Part shown: positions 23,734-30,222 of the stretch, piece by piece
How the letters are laid out: each line of letters opens with the position of its first letter
How positions within the stretch are numbered: the stretch's first letter is position 1
NCBI GenBank assembly: GCA_026386845.1
Contig: JAPLMW010000075.1
Location: forward strand, 1-32,413
Direction: 5' to 3'
DNA: 32,413 nt
Source of the DNA: Phycisphaerae bacterium
Lineage (GTDB): Bacteria > Planctomycetota > Phycisphaerae > Sedimentisphaerales > UBA12454
Notes under the pieces: model-generated
Databases searched by the model: none
Seen by the model: the letters and a program-made list of their open reading frames with translations, nothing else
What the model was told of the DNA's origin: nothing
Made by a program: the position numbers and the translations under genes

Positions 23734-24300
23734 TTAAAATTGTCTTTTACTGTCTAAAAGAAAATTGATTGGTCCGTCATTAGCTGCCGTAACATCCATA
23801 TACGCTGCAAAAACTCCTGTTTGCACCTCAAGCCCTTCGGCTTTTACAAGCTCAACTACTTTTTTATATAGTTTCTCCGCAATATCCGGCTGGGCGGCCA
23901 AATCGAAGCCCGGCCTTCTGCCTTTTCGGCAGTCCCCGAAAAGCGTAAAATTGCTGATTACAAGTATCTGCCCCGCCTGCCCTGAGCCGACCTGTCCTGA
24001 GCTTTGCCGAAGGAGTCGAAGGGCCGTGTCTTTTACGCTTAAATTCATCCTGTTAGAGACAGGTCGTCCTTGACGACCGTCAGGCATCTCTGATGCCTTG
24101 TCTCTAACAGGATTCATTTTGCCCTCGCTGTCGGCAAAGATTCGAAGATTGACAATCTTATCGGCAATAAATACAGCGTCTGTTTCATCGTCGTCCCTGC
24201 CCACGCCAAGATAAACAAGCAGCCCTTTGCCTATCTGGCCGATTATGCCGCCGTTTACAGATACCTGTGCGTTTTTTACTCTTTGAACTATCGCTCGCAT
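23734..24300 (-). CDS. dtd: D-aminoacyl-tRNA deacylase with two in-frame repeat insertions
   Basis: Dtd removes D-amino acids wrongly attached to tRNAs. From ATG 24300 the protein (188 aa) starts MRAIVQRVKNAQVSV, the family N-terminus; an upstream frame to 24423 looks non-coding. It has SNFTLFGD and NDGPINFLL, typical Dtd motifs. Two foreign stretches interrupt it. One is 23 residues, PVRDKASEMPDG...PVSNRMN, between EGKMN and LSV. The other is 16 residues, LRLLRQSSGQVGSGQA, between KDTA and GQILV. Removing both gives 149 aa, the usual length. Both map to palindromic elements. Whether the enzyme tolerates these loops is unknown. Confidence 0.93.
   Translation of the reverse strand: MRAIVQRVKNAQVSVNGGIIGQIGKGLLVYLGVGRDDDETDAVFIADKIVNLRIFADSEGKMNPVRDKASEMPDGRQGRPVSNRMNLSVKDTALRLLRQSSGQVGSGQAGQILVISNFTLFGDCRKGRRPGFDLAAQPDIAEKLYKKVVELVKAEGLEVQTGVFAAYMDVTAANDGPINFLLDSKRQF
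23979..24024. repeat. 46-bp palindromic element inside dtd
   Basis: It begins GCCCTGAGC and ends GAAGGAGTCGAAGGGC, with GCCCT/AGGGC ends, and has the same length and ends as the element at 4895-4940 in pcm (36 of 46 identical). Read on the gene strand, it is in a different frame from the pcm copy. Confidence 0.8.
24043..24117. repeat. 69-bp coding palindromic element inside dtd with 6-bp flanking repeats
   Basis: Palindromic ends ATCCTGTTAGAGACA and TGTCTCTAACAGGAT (24047-24113) enclose two hairpins. ATTCAT occurs at 24043-24048 and again 69 bases later at 24112-24117, consistent with a target duplication. It matches the element at 11826-11894. Confidence 0.85.
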
Positions 24301-24352
24301 ATTTCTATTCTTAGGTATATTTTTGTCATAAAAAATACCACATTCACCGGCC

Positions 24353-24371
24353 ATAAAACAAGTTGTTTTAT
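24353..24371. promoter_or_regulatory. Perfect 9-1-9 palindrome between dtd and the response regulator gene
   Basis: ATAAAACAA-G-TTGTTTTAT lies in the 145-base divergent gap. Its size and position suit a dimeric repressor operator. No cognate regulator can be named. Confidence 0.35.
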
Positions 24372-24445
24372 AGGACTCGGTATGAAGAATTTTTATCGTA
24401 ATTTTAGTAATACCGCAAGGCATTTAAGCCGACATTAGTGATAAT

Positions 24446-24880
24446 ATGTTAGAATCCATAACAGTTTTGGTCATTGACGACGATACGATGATAAGGTCGC
24501 TTTTGCAGAACGCCCTGGCCGGTAAGGGTTTTAAGGTCTTTACCGCTGCCAGCGGTTATGACGGCCTTGACATCGCCAAATCTGAAGAGATTGATATTAT
24601 ACTGCTGGACTGGATGATGCCGGAAATGGACGGTATGGAGACGCTGGAAGAGTTGAAACACAACAGCGATACAATGCACATTCCGGTATTAATGCTTACC
24701 TCCAAAGATGATTCCAAGGATATTGATTTTGCCATTAACAAAGGCGCTATTGATTACATCGTAAAACCTTTCAATGCTTATGAAGTGCCCGAAATGGTGC
24801 AAAAACACCTCGAAAAAATCCATCAAGGTACACATACCCGCAAACAAGGCTTTTTGGGCAAAATTTTTGCCCGCCATTAA
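24446..24880 (+). CDS. Single-domain response regulator (CheY-like receiver)
   Basis: The 144-aa protein is a phosphoacceptor receiver domain: acidic pair in VIDDD (residues 11-13), phosphorylation site Asp55 in ILLDWMMPEMDG, Thr/Ser in LMLTSKDD, and the conserved Lys in YIVKPF. After the domain there is only a short basic tail (HTRKQGFLGKIFARH) and no output domain, so it acts by protein contact or as a phosphorelay step. No histidine kinase is adjacent. There is no clear Shine-Dalgarno sequence before the ATG. Confidence 0.92.
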   Translation: MLESITVLVIDDDTMIRSLLQNALAGKGFKVFTAASGYDGLDIAKSEEIDIILLDWMMPEMDGMETLEELKHNSDTMHIPVLMLTSKDDSKDIDFAINKGAIDYIVKPFNAYEVPEMVQKHLEKIHQGTHTRKQGFLGKIFARH

Positions 24881-24964
24881 CGGCAGGAACAGACCTGCGT
24901 ATCTAACCAAATAATGAACCCGAGCACGTCCTAATAAAAATCTTTTATAAACCCCATTTTTCTC

Positions 24965-24993
24965 TTGCATTTCTATTTTCGTTGTGATATAAT
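24965..24993 (+). promoter_or_regulatory. Promoter of the first PEP-CTERM leader
   Basis: TTGCAT (24965-24970) and TATAAT (24988-24993) are spaced by 17 bases. Transcription would start near 25000, giving a leader of about 280 nt before the ATG at 25284. Confidence 0.7.
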
Positions 24994-25002
24994 ACCTATA
25001 AC

Positions 25003-25263
25003 AATTGGGGTTAGGCGGAGAGTTCTTGTATAAAGTATTTTATTATTCAGCTTGAATATTGTTTCTTCATAATTGGGGCAGGTTAAGGGTTATTGTACAA
25101 AGCGTCTTGTTATCCAGCTTAGGTTTGTTTTTTCGCATTGCTTTGTGAATCGACTTGTCCGCTGGAGGCGGATTTTAGTCAAATCTTTATTGTTTAAGCG
25201 AGAGAAGAGTTATCCGTTAGAGATTTTGCGCGCGTTTTTAAAGCGATAAATATAAACCTCTTA
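25003..25263 (+). repeat. Leader with two 68-base tandem units, then a shared leader module
   Basis: AATTGGGG starts units at 25003 and 25071. Both units continue with a GTTnTTGTA(T/C)AAAG segment and TTAT(T/C)CAGCTT. The region from about 25044 to 25263 matches a second leader at 26794-27020. Within it TCCGC-TGGAG-GCGGA forms a hairpin, and GAGAAGAGTTATCCGTTAGA and GCGATAAATATAA are shared. Confidence 0.75.
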
Positions 25264-25283
25264 TTTAGAAAGTGAGGTATGAA

Positions 25284-25895
25284 ATGACAAAAAGATTGTT
25301 AGTCTTCCTTGCCGTTGCTTTCATTATCACGGCTGTGCCCGCTTTTGCTACGACAATCTCATATAACACCAGCACACCGGTTCCTTTAACGCGAACCAAT
25401 TGGTCAAACACCTTGGCGTTTCAGAAGTTCGATTCCTCACTGGGAATTCTAAACAGCGTAAGACTCGATGTTAATGGTGTGATGAGCACCGTAATAACCG
25501 TTGACTCTAATAGCTACGCAACCGGTGATGTAAAAACTGAAGTGGTAACGACTGTTCAGAATTCATCAGGTCTCGACCTTATGAGCCCTCTATTTACGTT
25601 TACCGATCTTTATGGCAGCGTAACTTCAGGCACGCTCACCAAGAGCGGCTCATCTTACGATATATACACAACTCCTGCGATACTTAGCGCGTTCAGTGGG
25701 ACCGGCAATATTTTGCTAAACGCCAGCACTTTTACGTCAACATGGTTGCATTTCACCAGCGGCAATGCCACGGCCAGCCAGGTTACAGATGCTTCATTGA
25801 ATGGAACCGTTACTTACGATTACACCATTCCTGAACCGGCTACAATTACACTGCTTTGTGCAGGCGCTTTTGCCCTTCTAAGAAGAAAAAAATAA
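25284..25895 (+). CDS. PEP-CTERM secreted protein (choice-of-anchor E-like)
   Basis: This 203-aa protein has a signal peptide (MTKRLLVFLAVAFIITAVPAFA), a beta-rich body and a C-terminal PEP-CTERM signal: IPEPATITLLCAG, a hydrophobic helix and RRKK. Such signals are processed by an exosortase/archaeosortase-type enzyme, which is not in the window. The body (LAFQKFDSSLGILNSVRLDV) matches the pattern of choice-of-anchor E domains and is related to the protein at 27796. ATG 25284 is chosen because GAGG lies 6 bases upstream. A GTG at 25272 would overlap that site. Confidence 0.87.
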   Translation: MTKRLLVFLAVAFIITAVPAFATTISYNTSTPVPLTRTNWSNTLAFQKFDSSLGILNSVRLDVNGVMSTVITVDSNSYATGDVKTEVVTTVQNSSGLDLMSPLFTFTDLYGSVTSGTLTKSGSSYDIYTTPAILSAFSGTGNILLNASTFTSTWLHFTSGNATASQVTDASLNGTVTYDYTIPEPATITLLCAGAFALLRRKK

Positions 25896-25934
25896 ATAAG
25901 AATAGTAAATGAAAAAAGTAATAAGGATATTTAC

Positions 25935-26693
25935 ATGAAACGTTTTTTAATTATTGCAACAGCATTCCTGGTAGTAGCTGTGGCGGCAATCGGCACATCA
26001 CAGGCCACAATAAATCTGGGTGCGGCGACTAATTTCGCAGTCCTGGGCGGCAGTGGTGTGACCTGCGCCGGGACGGGAGCTTTGATTACTGGTGACGTAG
26101 GCAGTTCCCCAACACAAACGGTGGATGGAATCACGGCTTCAATGGTCACTGGTAACCTGTACCTCGCCGGCGAATCCCCCACCTTGAAAGCTCAAGCCCA
26201 CGCGGACGCGAATCTCGCATACGGCATTCTCAAGGCCATGACTGGCGCGCAGGATTTGACCGGCCTGGACCTGGGTGGAAGGACTCTTAATCAGGGAGTT
26301 TACAAATATACTTCGACTGCGAATTGGACGGCCGGCACTCTGACGCTGGATGGTCAATCAAATCCCAACGCACAGTGGGTCTTCCAGATCGGCACCGGCC
26401 TGACGACGCCAGAAGGCGCCATAGTATCCTTGATTAATGGCGCATCGGCCAGCAATGTGTTCTGGCAGGTCGGCAGTTCCGCAACCATCGGTGGCACTAA
26501 CACCTTCGCCGGAACCATTCTCGCGGACCAGAGCATTACCCTTGGCGGCGGCACCCTGACCGGCCGGGCCCTGGCTATAAACGCTTTGGTGTCGATTCCC
26601 ACTATGACGACCATAAATATTCCGGAACCCGCAACTATTACCCTGCTTTGCACAGGCGCTTTTGCCCTCCTAAAGAGAAAAAGCAGCAAATAA
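25935..26693 (+). CDS. DUF3494 ice-binding-type protein with PEP-CTERM tail
   Basis: The 252-aa product has a signal peptide (cleavage near SQA) followed by the DUF3494 beta-solenoid domain found in ice-binding proteins: INLGAATNFAVLGGSGVT, ITGDVGSSP, LDLGGRTLNQGVYKY, and WVFQIGTGL...FWQVGSSATIGGTNTFAGTI. It ends with IPEPATITLLCTG and RKSSK. DUF3494 proteins bind ice in some cold-living microbes, but the domain is also found where ice is unlikely, so binding is not proven. Codon use is GC-richer than in neighbouring genes, which may indicate recent acquisition. It lies 39 bases after the first PEP-CTERM gene and probably shares its transcript. Confidence 0.9.
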   Translation: MKRFLIIATAFLVVAVAAIGTSQATINLGAATNFAVLGGSGVTCAGTGALITGDVGSSPTQTVDGITASMVTGNLYLAGESPTLKAQAHADANLAYGILKAMTGAQDLTGLDLGGRTLNQGVYKYTSTANWTAGTLTLDGQSNPNAQWVFQIGTGLTTPEGAIVSLINGASASNVFWQVGSSATIGGTNTFAGTILADQSITLGGGTLTGRALAINALVSIPTMTTINIPEPATITLLCTGAFALLKRKSSK

Positions 26694-26728
26694 CATCTCG
26701 TGGAAAAAGGATTTTTATATAAAAACCC

Positions 26729-26756
26729 GGAGCCCCGATAAATCGGGGCTCCTTAT
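26729..26756 (+). terminator. Strong hairpin terminator
   Basis: GGAGCCCCGA and TCGGGGCTCC form a GC-rich 10-bp stem with a TAAA loop, followed by TTATT. It ends the first two-gene PEP-CTERM transcript. Confidence 0.8.
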
Positions 26757-26793
26757 TCTCGTAAATTTTAGAAAAATTTTTGCGAAAAATTAG

Positions 26794-27020
26794 TATCCAG
26801 CTTGAATTTTGTCTTTCCATAATTGGGGCAGGTTAAGGGTTATAGCACAAAGCGTCTCGTTATTCAGCTTGGATTTTTCTTTGTGCGCTGATTTGTCCGC
26901 TGAATGCGGGTTTTAGGCAAATCTTCATATTTTAAGCCGAGAGAAGAGTTATCCGTTAGAGACTTTGCGCGCGTTCCCGCCGAAGGCGGGCAAGTTTAAA
27001 GCGATAAATATAATCTCTTA
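26794..27020 (+). repeat. Second copy of the PEP-CTERM leader module
   Basis: It repeats about 220 bases of the leader at 25044-25263: TATCCAGCTTGAATTTTGT, AATTGGGGCAGGTTAAGGGT, a CCGC-TGAAT-GCGG hairpin flanked by GATTTG and CAAATC, GAGAAGAGTTATCCGTTAGA, and GCGATAAATATAA. It lies just before the PEP-CTERM gene at 27046. No promoter as clear as that of copy one is seen. Confidence 0.8.
26976..26990. repeat. Small hairpin present in leader 2 but absent in leader 1
   Basis: CCCGCC-GAA-GGCGGG is followed by CAAG. It interrupts the segment that reads GCGCGCGTTTTTAAAGCG in leader 1, adding about 20 bases with a small GTT flank. Confidence 0.7.
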
Positions 27021-27045
27021 AAGAAAAAGGAAAAAAGAAAAAACA

Positions 27046-27759
27046 ATGAAAAAACATTGTTCAATACTTCTCTTGCTTACAGTAATCTTTATAGCGACTG
27101 CCGCATCAGCCTCGTCGATTCCGTGGATACCATGCACGAACTCGGTCTCGCTAAGTTCCCTGCTGGATAATTCCCTCATCTTTGGCGACAAAAAACTTTC
27201 GGATATTGATTTCTCCGGCTTCGCCATAAACGGAGCAATCACTCCAACTGCCGACGCGGTGTTCGTTCAGGGTGGCCAAAACGGCACGACAGGTGACTAT
27301 GGCCTGAGGTTTCAGTTTGCATGGATTGCGGGGCCAAACCAGTACGTCAACACCGATTTAAAGTTTAAGATTTCTATCCTGTCCGATCCCGAATACGATA
27401 ACTATTTTATCAAGGACGTTGGGATGGACATCAGCGGCGCTTCAGCCACTGGCAACGGCGGAATCGTCGTTGGTGAAACTGTTAGGGATGCACCATTCGG
27501 CAACATAATTGCCTCACTTAGCTGCTCCAAGTTCGCTAATGACGGCGGCGCTTTTTTGAAGGACGATGCTGAGTTCGCACCAACCAAAGAAATCTGGATA
27601 TGGAGCAAGGACCTTTCTGTCACCGGCGGCAACATTGGTTCAGCACACATCAGCGAGTTCTTCCAGTTCTACAGCCAGACTGAAGTACCCGAACCTGCTA
27701 CAATCGGGCTTCTAACCCTCGGCGGGCTGACAATTCTTGGAAGAAAGAAATACGGCTAA
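27046..27759 (+). CDS. PEP-CTERM secreted protein, unknown body
   Basis: The 237-aa protein has a signal peptide (MKKHCSILLLLTVIFIATAASA), a body with beta-rich segments (GDYGLRFQFAWIAGPNQYVN), and VPEPATIGLLTLGGL followed by GRKKYG. It is predicted to be exported and processed at the PEP motif. The body contains two cysteines and no catalytic motif I recognise; it could be a structural or binding module. It follows leader module 2 by about 25 bases. The next PEP-CTERM gene starts 36 bases after its stop. Confidence 0.83.
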   Translation: MKKHCSILLLLTVIFIATAASASSIPWIPCTNSVSLSSLLDNSLIFGDKKLSDIDFSGFAINGAITPTADAVFVQGGQNGTTGDYGLRFQFAWIAGPNQYVNTDLKFKISILSDPEYDNYFIKDVGMDISGASATGNGGIVVGETVRDAPFGNIIASLSCSKFANDGGAFLKDDAEFAPTKEIWIWSKDLSVTGGNIGSAHISEFFQFYSQTEVPEPATIGLLTLGGLTILGRKKYG

Positions 27760-27795
27760 AATAAAAAACCGGAGAATCGGAGTCTGAGATTTAAT

Positions 27796-28476
27796 GTGCC
27801 GAAAAAATTCTTAACCTTCCTTGTCGCTATCTTTCTTGCAGCTGCCGCACCGGCTTTTGCTGCGACAGATGTTCATATAAAAGACTTTAATGGAACATCT
27901 AATTTCTACCGGACTTTGACTTTTAACAAGTTTAATCCGGCTCTTGGCAATCTTAATTCCATCTATATTTCGCTTACTTTACAAACCAGCGGCGGCACAA
28001 TTATAATTGACAATGACGCCAATAGTAACGCTTGCGGAACTTTTGAATTCGGCGCAAACGCCGATTTTAGTTCAGCAGATGTATCACTCGGTTCTATTCC
28101 AAACAAAATTCAAGCTTATAATTTATTATCAATAATCCTCAGCAGCAATGTCGATGATGAGGCCAATGATTACAGCCCTCTGCCGCCTGATGGGAACGAA
28201 TATAATGGCGGCTTTGTTTTCGATTCAAACTCAGGTTATGTAGATAACTCTCTCTGGGGACCATATCTGGGAACTGGCTCCTATGATTTTATTGTCAGCG
28301 TTTCTCCGTGGTCCAATTACACAGGCTCCGGCGACATTAAATATCTTATAAATACTCCCGCAAGTATATCAGGCAATGTAACCATTGTTTACGATTATAC
28401 AATTCCTGAACCCGCAACAATCGCCCTGCTGGCAACAGGCATTTTTGCCCTTTTAAAAAGAACCCGCCCTTTTTGA
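27796..28476 (+). CDS. PEP-CTERM secreted protein (choice-of-anchor E-like), GTG start
   Basis: The 226-aa protein starts at GTG 27796 and has a signal peptide ending APAFA. Its body, LTFNKFNPALGNLNSIYISL, is the same pattern as in the protein at 25284 (LAFQKFDSSLGILNSVRLDV), so the two are likely paralogues. It ends IPEPATIALLATGIFALL then KRTRPF, a shorter basic tail than usual. The overlapping ATG at 27794 is out of frame. It follows the previous gene closely and may be cotranscribed. Confidence 0.8.
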   Translation: MPKKFLTFLVAIFLAAAAPAFAATDVHIKDFNGTSNFYRTLTFNKFNPALGNLNSIYISLTLQTSGGTIIIDNDANSNACGTFEFGANADFSSADVSLGSIPNKIQAYNLLSIILSSNVDDEANDYSPLPPDGNEYNGGFVFDSNSGYVDNSLWGPYLGTGSYDFIVSVSPWSNYTGSGDIKYLINTPASISGNVTIVYDYTIPEPATIALLATGIFALLKRTRPF

Positions 28477-28529
28477 CTCCACTCAACTTATTTATTATAT
28501 TTTACTCGTGAAAGATAAGGAAAGTCCTT

Positions 28530-28546
28530 CTGCACCCACAGTGCAG
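28530..28546. other. Hairpin in the 155-base gap before the next PEP-CTERM gene
   Basis: CTGCAC-CCACA-GTGCAG is followed by CTTTTGGGG. It is a moderate hairpin, possibly a weak terminator or leader element. The rest of 28477-28631 shows no coding frame. Confidence 0.4.
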
Positions 28547-28631
28547 CTTTTGGGGCTTACGGTCTAAATTCAGGGGGTTTCGCTGCCTTTGGCGGCAAAA
28601 CACAGGGAAAAACTATATTTATAAGGGTAGT

Positions 28632-29309
28632 ATGCAGAAAATAAAGTTTATTGTCGCGGCAATTGTTTTATTTGTGTTCTCAGCCGCTCAGGCAGTTGTC
28701 TGGAGCAATCCGACAGGGAACGCTGACTTCTTCGACTGGCAAAACGGCCAAAGTCTTTACGGTTTGTTTGGCGACCCGATTCTTGTCGGCGGAAACAACT
28801 TAGTGTTCTTTCCTTCAATGTTCAGAGCAGAGAGTCTTGACAGGGAAACCAATTCCGTTTCTGACAGTCTTGAATTTGAACTGACTGCCCATTCAGGTTT
28901 CAGTTTTCAGAATATTTCAATTACAGAATATGGCAACTATGGCATTTCAGGCAGCGGCCTGGTTCAGGTTTCAGGTGCATTGTCCGTCGAAAATCTGGAC
29001 ACGGCGGATACTTTAAGCAGCAGCCTTATAACCGACCTCCCTGAAAGGCCTCCAGCCGACCCAAATGGCCAGTGGCAGGCCTGGACGTATCTTGACATTG
29101 TCCCGGCAGGCTGGACACATATTAAGATTACACTCGAAAATAATTTATTTGCCATAAGCGGCTCCGGCTCATCTGCCTGGATAGAAAAGAATGTCCTCAG
29201 CAATGCGATAGCCGTCCAGTTAATTCCTGAGCCTGCGACAGTTGCTATGCTGAGCATCGGCGTAATGTTTACGCTCTACAAATCGCGTAAAAGGCAATAT
29301 AAGGCCTAA
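28632..29309 (+). CDS. PEP-CTERM secreted protein, unknown body
   Basis: The 225-aa protein has a signal peptide (MQKIKFIVAAIVLFVFSAAQA) and a body without cysteines or known motifs, with mainly beta-type segments (SDSLEFELTAHSGFSFQNISI). Near the C-terminus are IPEPATVAMLSIGVMFTLY and KSRKRQYKA. Ribosome site AAGGG precedes the ATG by about 6 bases. It is the last gene before a 900-base gap and is followed by a weak terminator. It looks like part of the same family of surface proteins as its neighbours, though the bodies differ. Confidence 0.82.
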   Translation: MQKIKFIVAAIVLFVFSAAQAVVWSNPTGNADFFDWQNGQSLYGLFGDPILVGGNNLVFFPSMFRAESLDRETNSVSDSLEFELTAHSGFSFQNISITEYGNYGISGSGLVQVSGALSVENLDTADTLSSSLITDLPERPPADPNGQWQAWTYLDIVPAGWTHIKITLENNLFAISGSGSSAWIEKNVLSNAIAVQLIPEPATVAMLSIGVMFTLYKSRKRQYKA

Positions 29310-29335
29310 AAGCCTTGTCTCTTCCACGGCATATC

Positions 29336-29360
29336 GGGCCTTCGCAAAAGCCCTTTTTTC
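29336..29360 (+). terminator. Weak terminator after the 28632-29309 gene
   Basis: GGGC and GCCC form a short stem around CTTCGCAAAA, followed by TTTTTTCTTT. Confidence 0.5.
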
Positions 29361-29436
29361 TTTACAGTTCACCGCTTAACAACGTCCTATAATTTCGCGG
29401 TAAAACCCCTCTATAAAAAATATCTGATTTTTTATC

Positions 29437-29466
29437 TTGACAAACCTATACTGTTTGTGGTATAAT
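29437..29466 (+). promoter_or_regulatory. Near-consensus sigma70 promoter
   Basis: TTGACA (29437-29442) and TATAAT (29461-29466) are spaced by 18 bases, the best promoter match in the window. It heads a long non-coding leader rather than an immediate gene. Confidence 0.82.
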
Positions 29467-29473
29467 TCATCTC

Positions 29474-29804
29474 ATAATAGGGGTGGAACGAGAAAACGGG
29501 AGTTTGAGAAAACACATTTAGGGAGTTCGGAGAAAACGCGCTATTGGGAAAACAGGGTTTTTGCGCGTTTTTCAGCATTTATCCACTGATTAAGGAGAAA
29601 ACACCAAAGCTTTTGCGCAGATTTTGCGCGCGTTTTTAGGCTTTGCGCTGTTTGAAAACCAGTTTCTTTTAATTCATCTGGAATTCTACAGGATTAATTA
29701 GCCGCATTATGTCAATGCGGGGCTGCTGATTTTTTAATTTTAGTCTCGGCAGCAGAGAAACAGGAAAACCTAAGAAGCACGTTTAGGATTGTTGAGAAGA
29801 AGTT
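29474..29804 (+). other. Long leader with GAGAAAAC repeats and the TTTTGCGCGCG motif
   Basis: GAGAAAAC occurs at 29490, 29506, 29530 and 29595, with a GGGAAAAC variant at 29546. AGATTTTGCGCGCGTTTTTA at 29619-29638 is an exact 20-base match to 25221-25240 in leader 1. A CCGCAT/ATGCGG hairpin lies near 29700. No convincing coding frame is seen. Confidence 0.55.
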
Positions 29805-30000
29805 ATGCGGATTAAAAGAAGAAGTTGTACGGATATTATTTGTTTTCACTTCTGCGCAGTTGCTGCGCCGTTATTCCCCTCATTTATTCCATCATTACAG
29901 TCTGTCTATCTACAAACCCATAGCACCCGCAATTTCATCATCAACATCAATAGGTCTATCAGCCTTCCTGCGAAGGAAAAAAATACCAATAAACACGGAG
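29805..30000 (+). pseudogene. Possible remnant of a PEP-CTERM gene
   Basis: After GAGAAGAAGTT an ATG at 29805 opens an 84-aa frame, but its protein is not signal-peptide-like throughout. In the next frame, 29918-29990 encodes KPIAPAISSSTSIGLSAF then LRRKK, which resembles a decayed PEP-CTERM tail. Leader motif AGATTTTGCGCGCGTTTTTA lies upstream, as for intact PEP-CTERM genes. Frame changes and the small size suggest a broken gene. The evidence is weak. Confidence 0.25.
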
Positions 30001-30222
30001 AAGACTGTTTTCCTGGCACATATCAAGGAAGAAAGGAGGCGGGATTCAGTAACGTGTGAAAAAATATTGGGCTTGTCCGCCATAGTCCTTAATGGACGAC
30101 GGCGGATATGTAAGACCGAACAACATAGACCGGACAGCAATGTATGTAAATGCGGAAAGAAGTTATTAAAGGAAGTTAAAAAAATTGGAACAAAAAAACA
30201 AAGAGTAAATGGAGAAGCTTAA
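30001..30222. other. Gene-free stretch upstream of the 110-aa gene
   Basis: Frames continue here but show no recognisable protein. It contains the hairpin at 30076-30106 and, at its end, GGAGAAGCTT, the ribosome site of the next gene. Confidence 0.5.
30076..30106. repeat. 31-base palindrome
   Basis: TCCGCC-ATA-GTCC-TTAAT-GGAC-GAC-GGCGGA folds into a nested hairpin. TCCGCC/GGCGGA arms recur in the palindrome at 30489-30525. Confidence 0.65.

Noticed and set aside
24301-24423. 41-residue N-terminal extension of dtd
   Set aside because: The family N-terminus begins at ATG 24300, and the extension covers the divergent regulatory gap.
25003-25140. CRISPR array
   Set aside because: Two 68-base tandem units without spacers of constant size and no cas genes; it is a leader duplication.
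29860-30222. Intact 120-codon gene
   Set aside because: Low-complexity basic peptide with no signal peptide or ribosome site; only a short PEP-CTERM-like piece is notable and was kept as a possible remnant.
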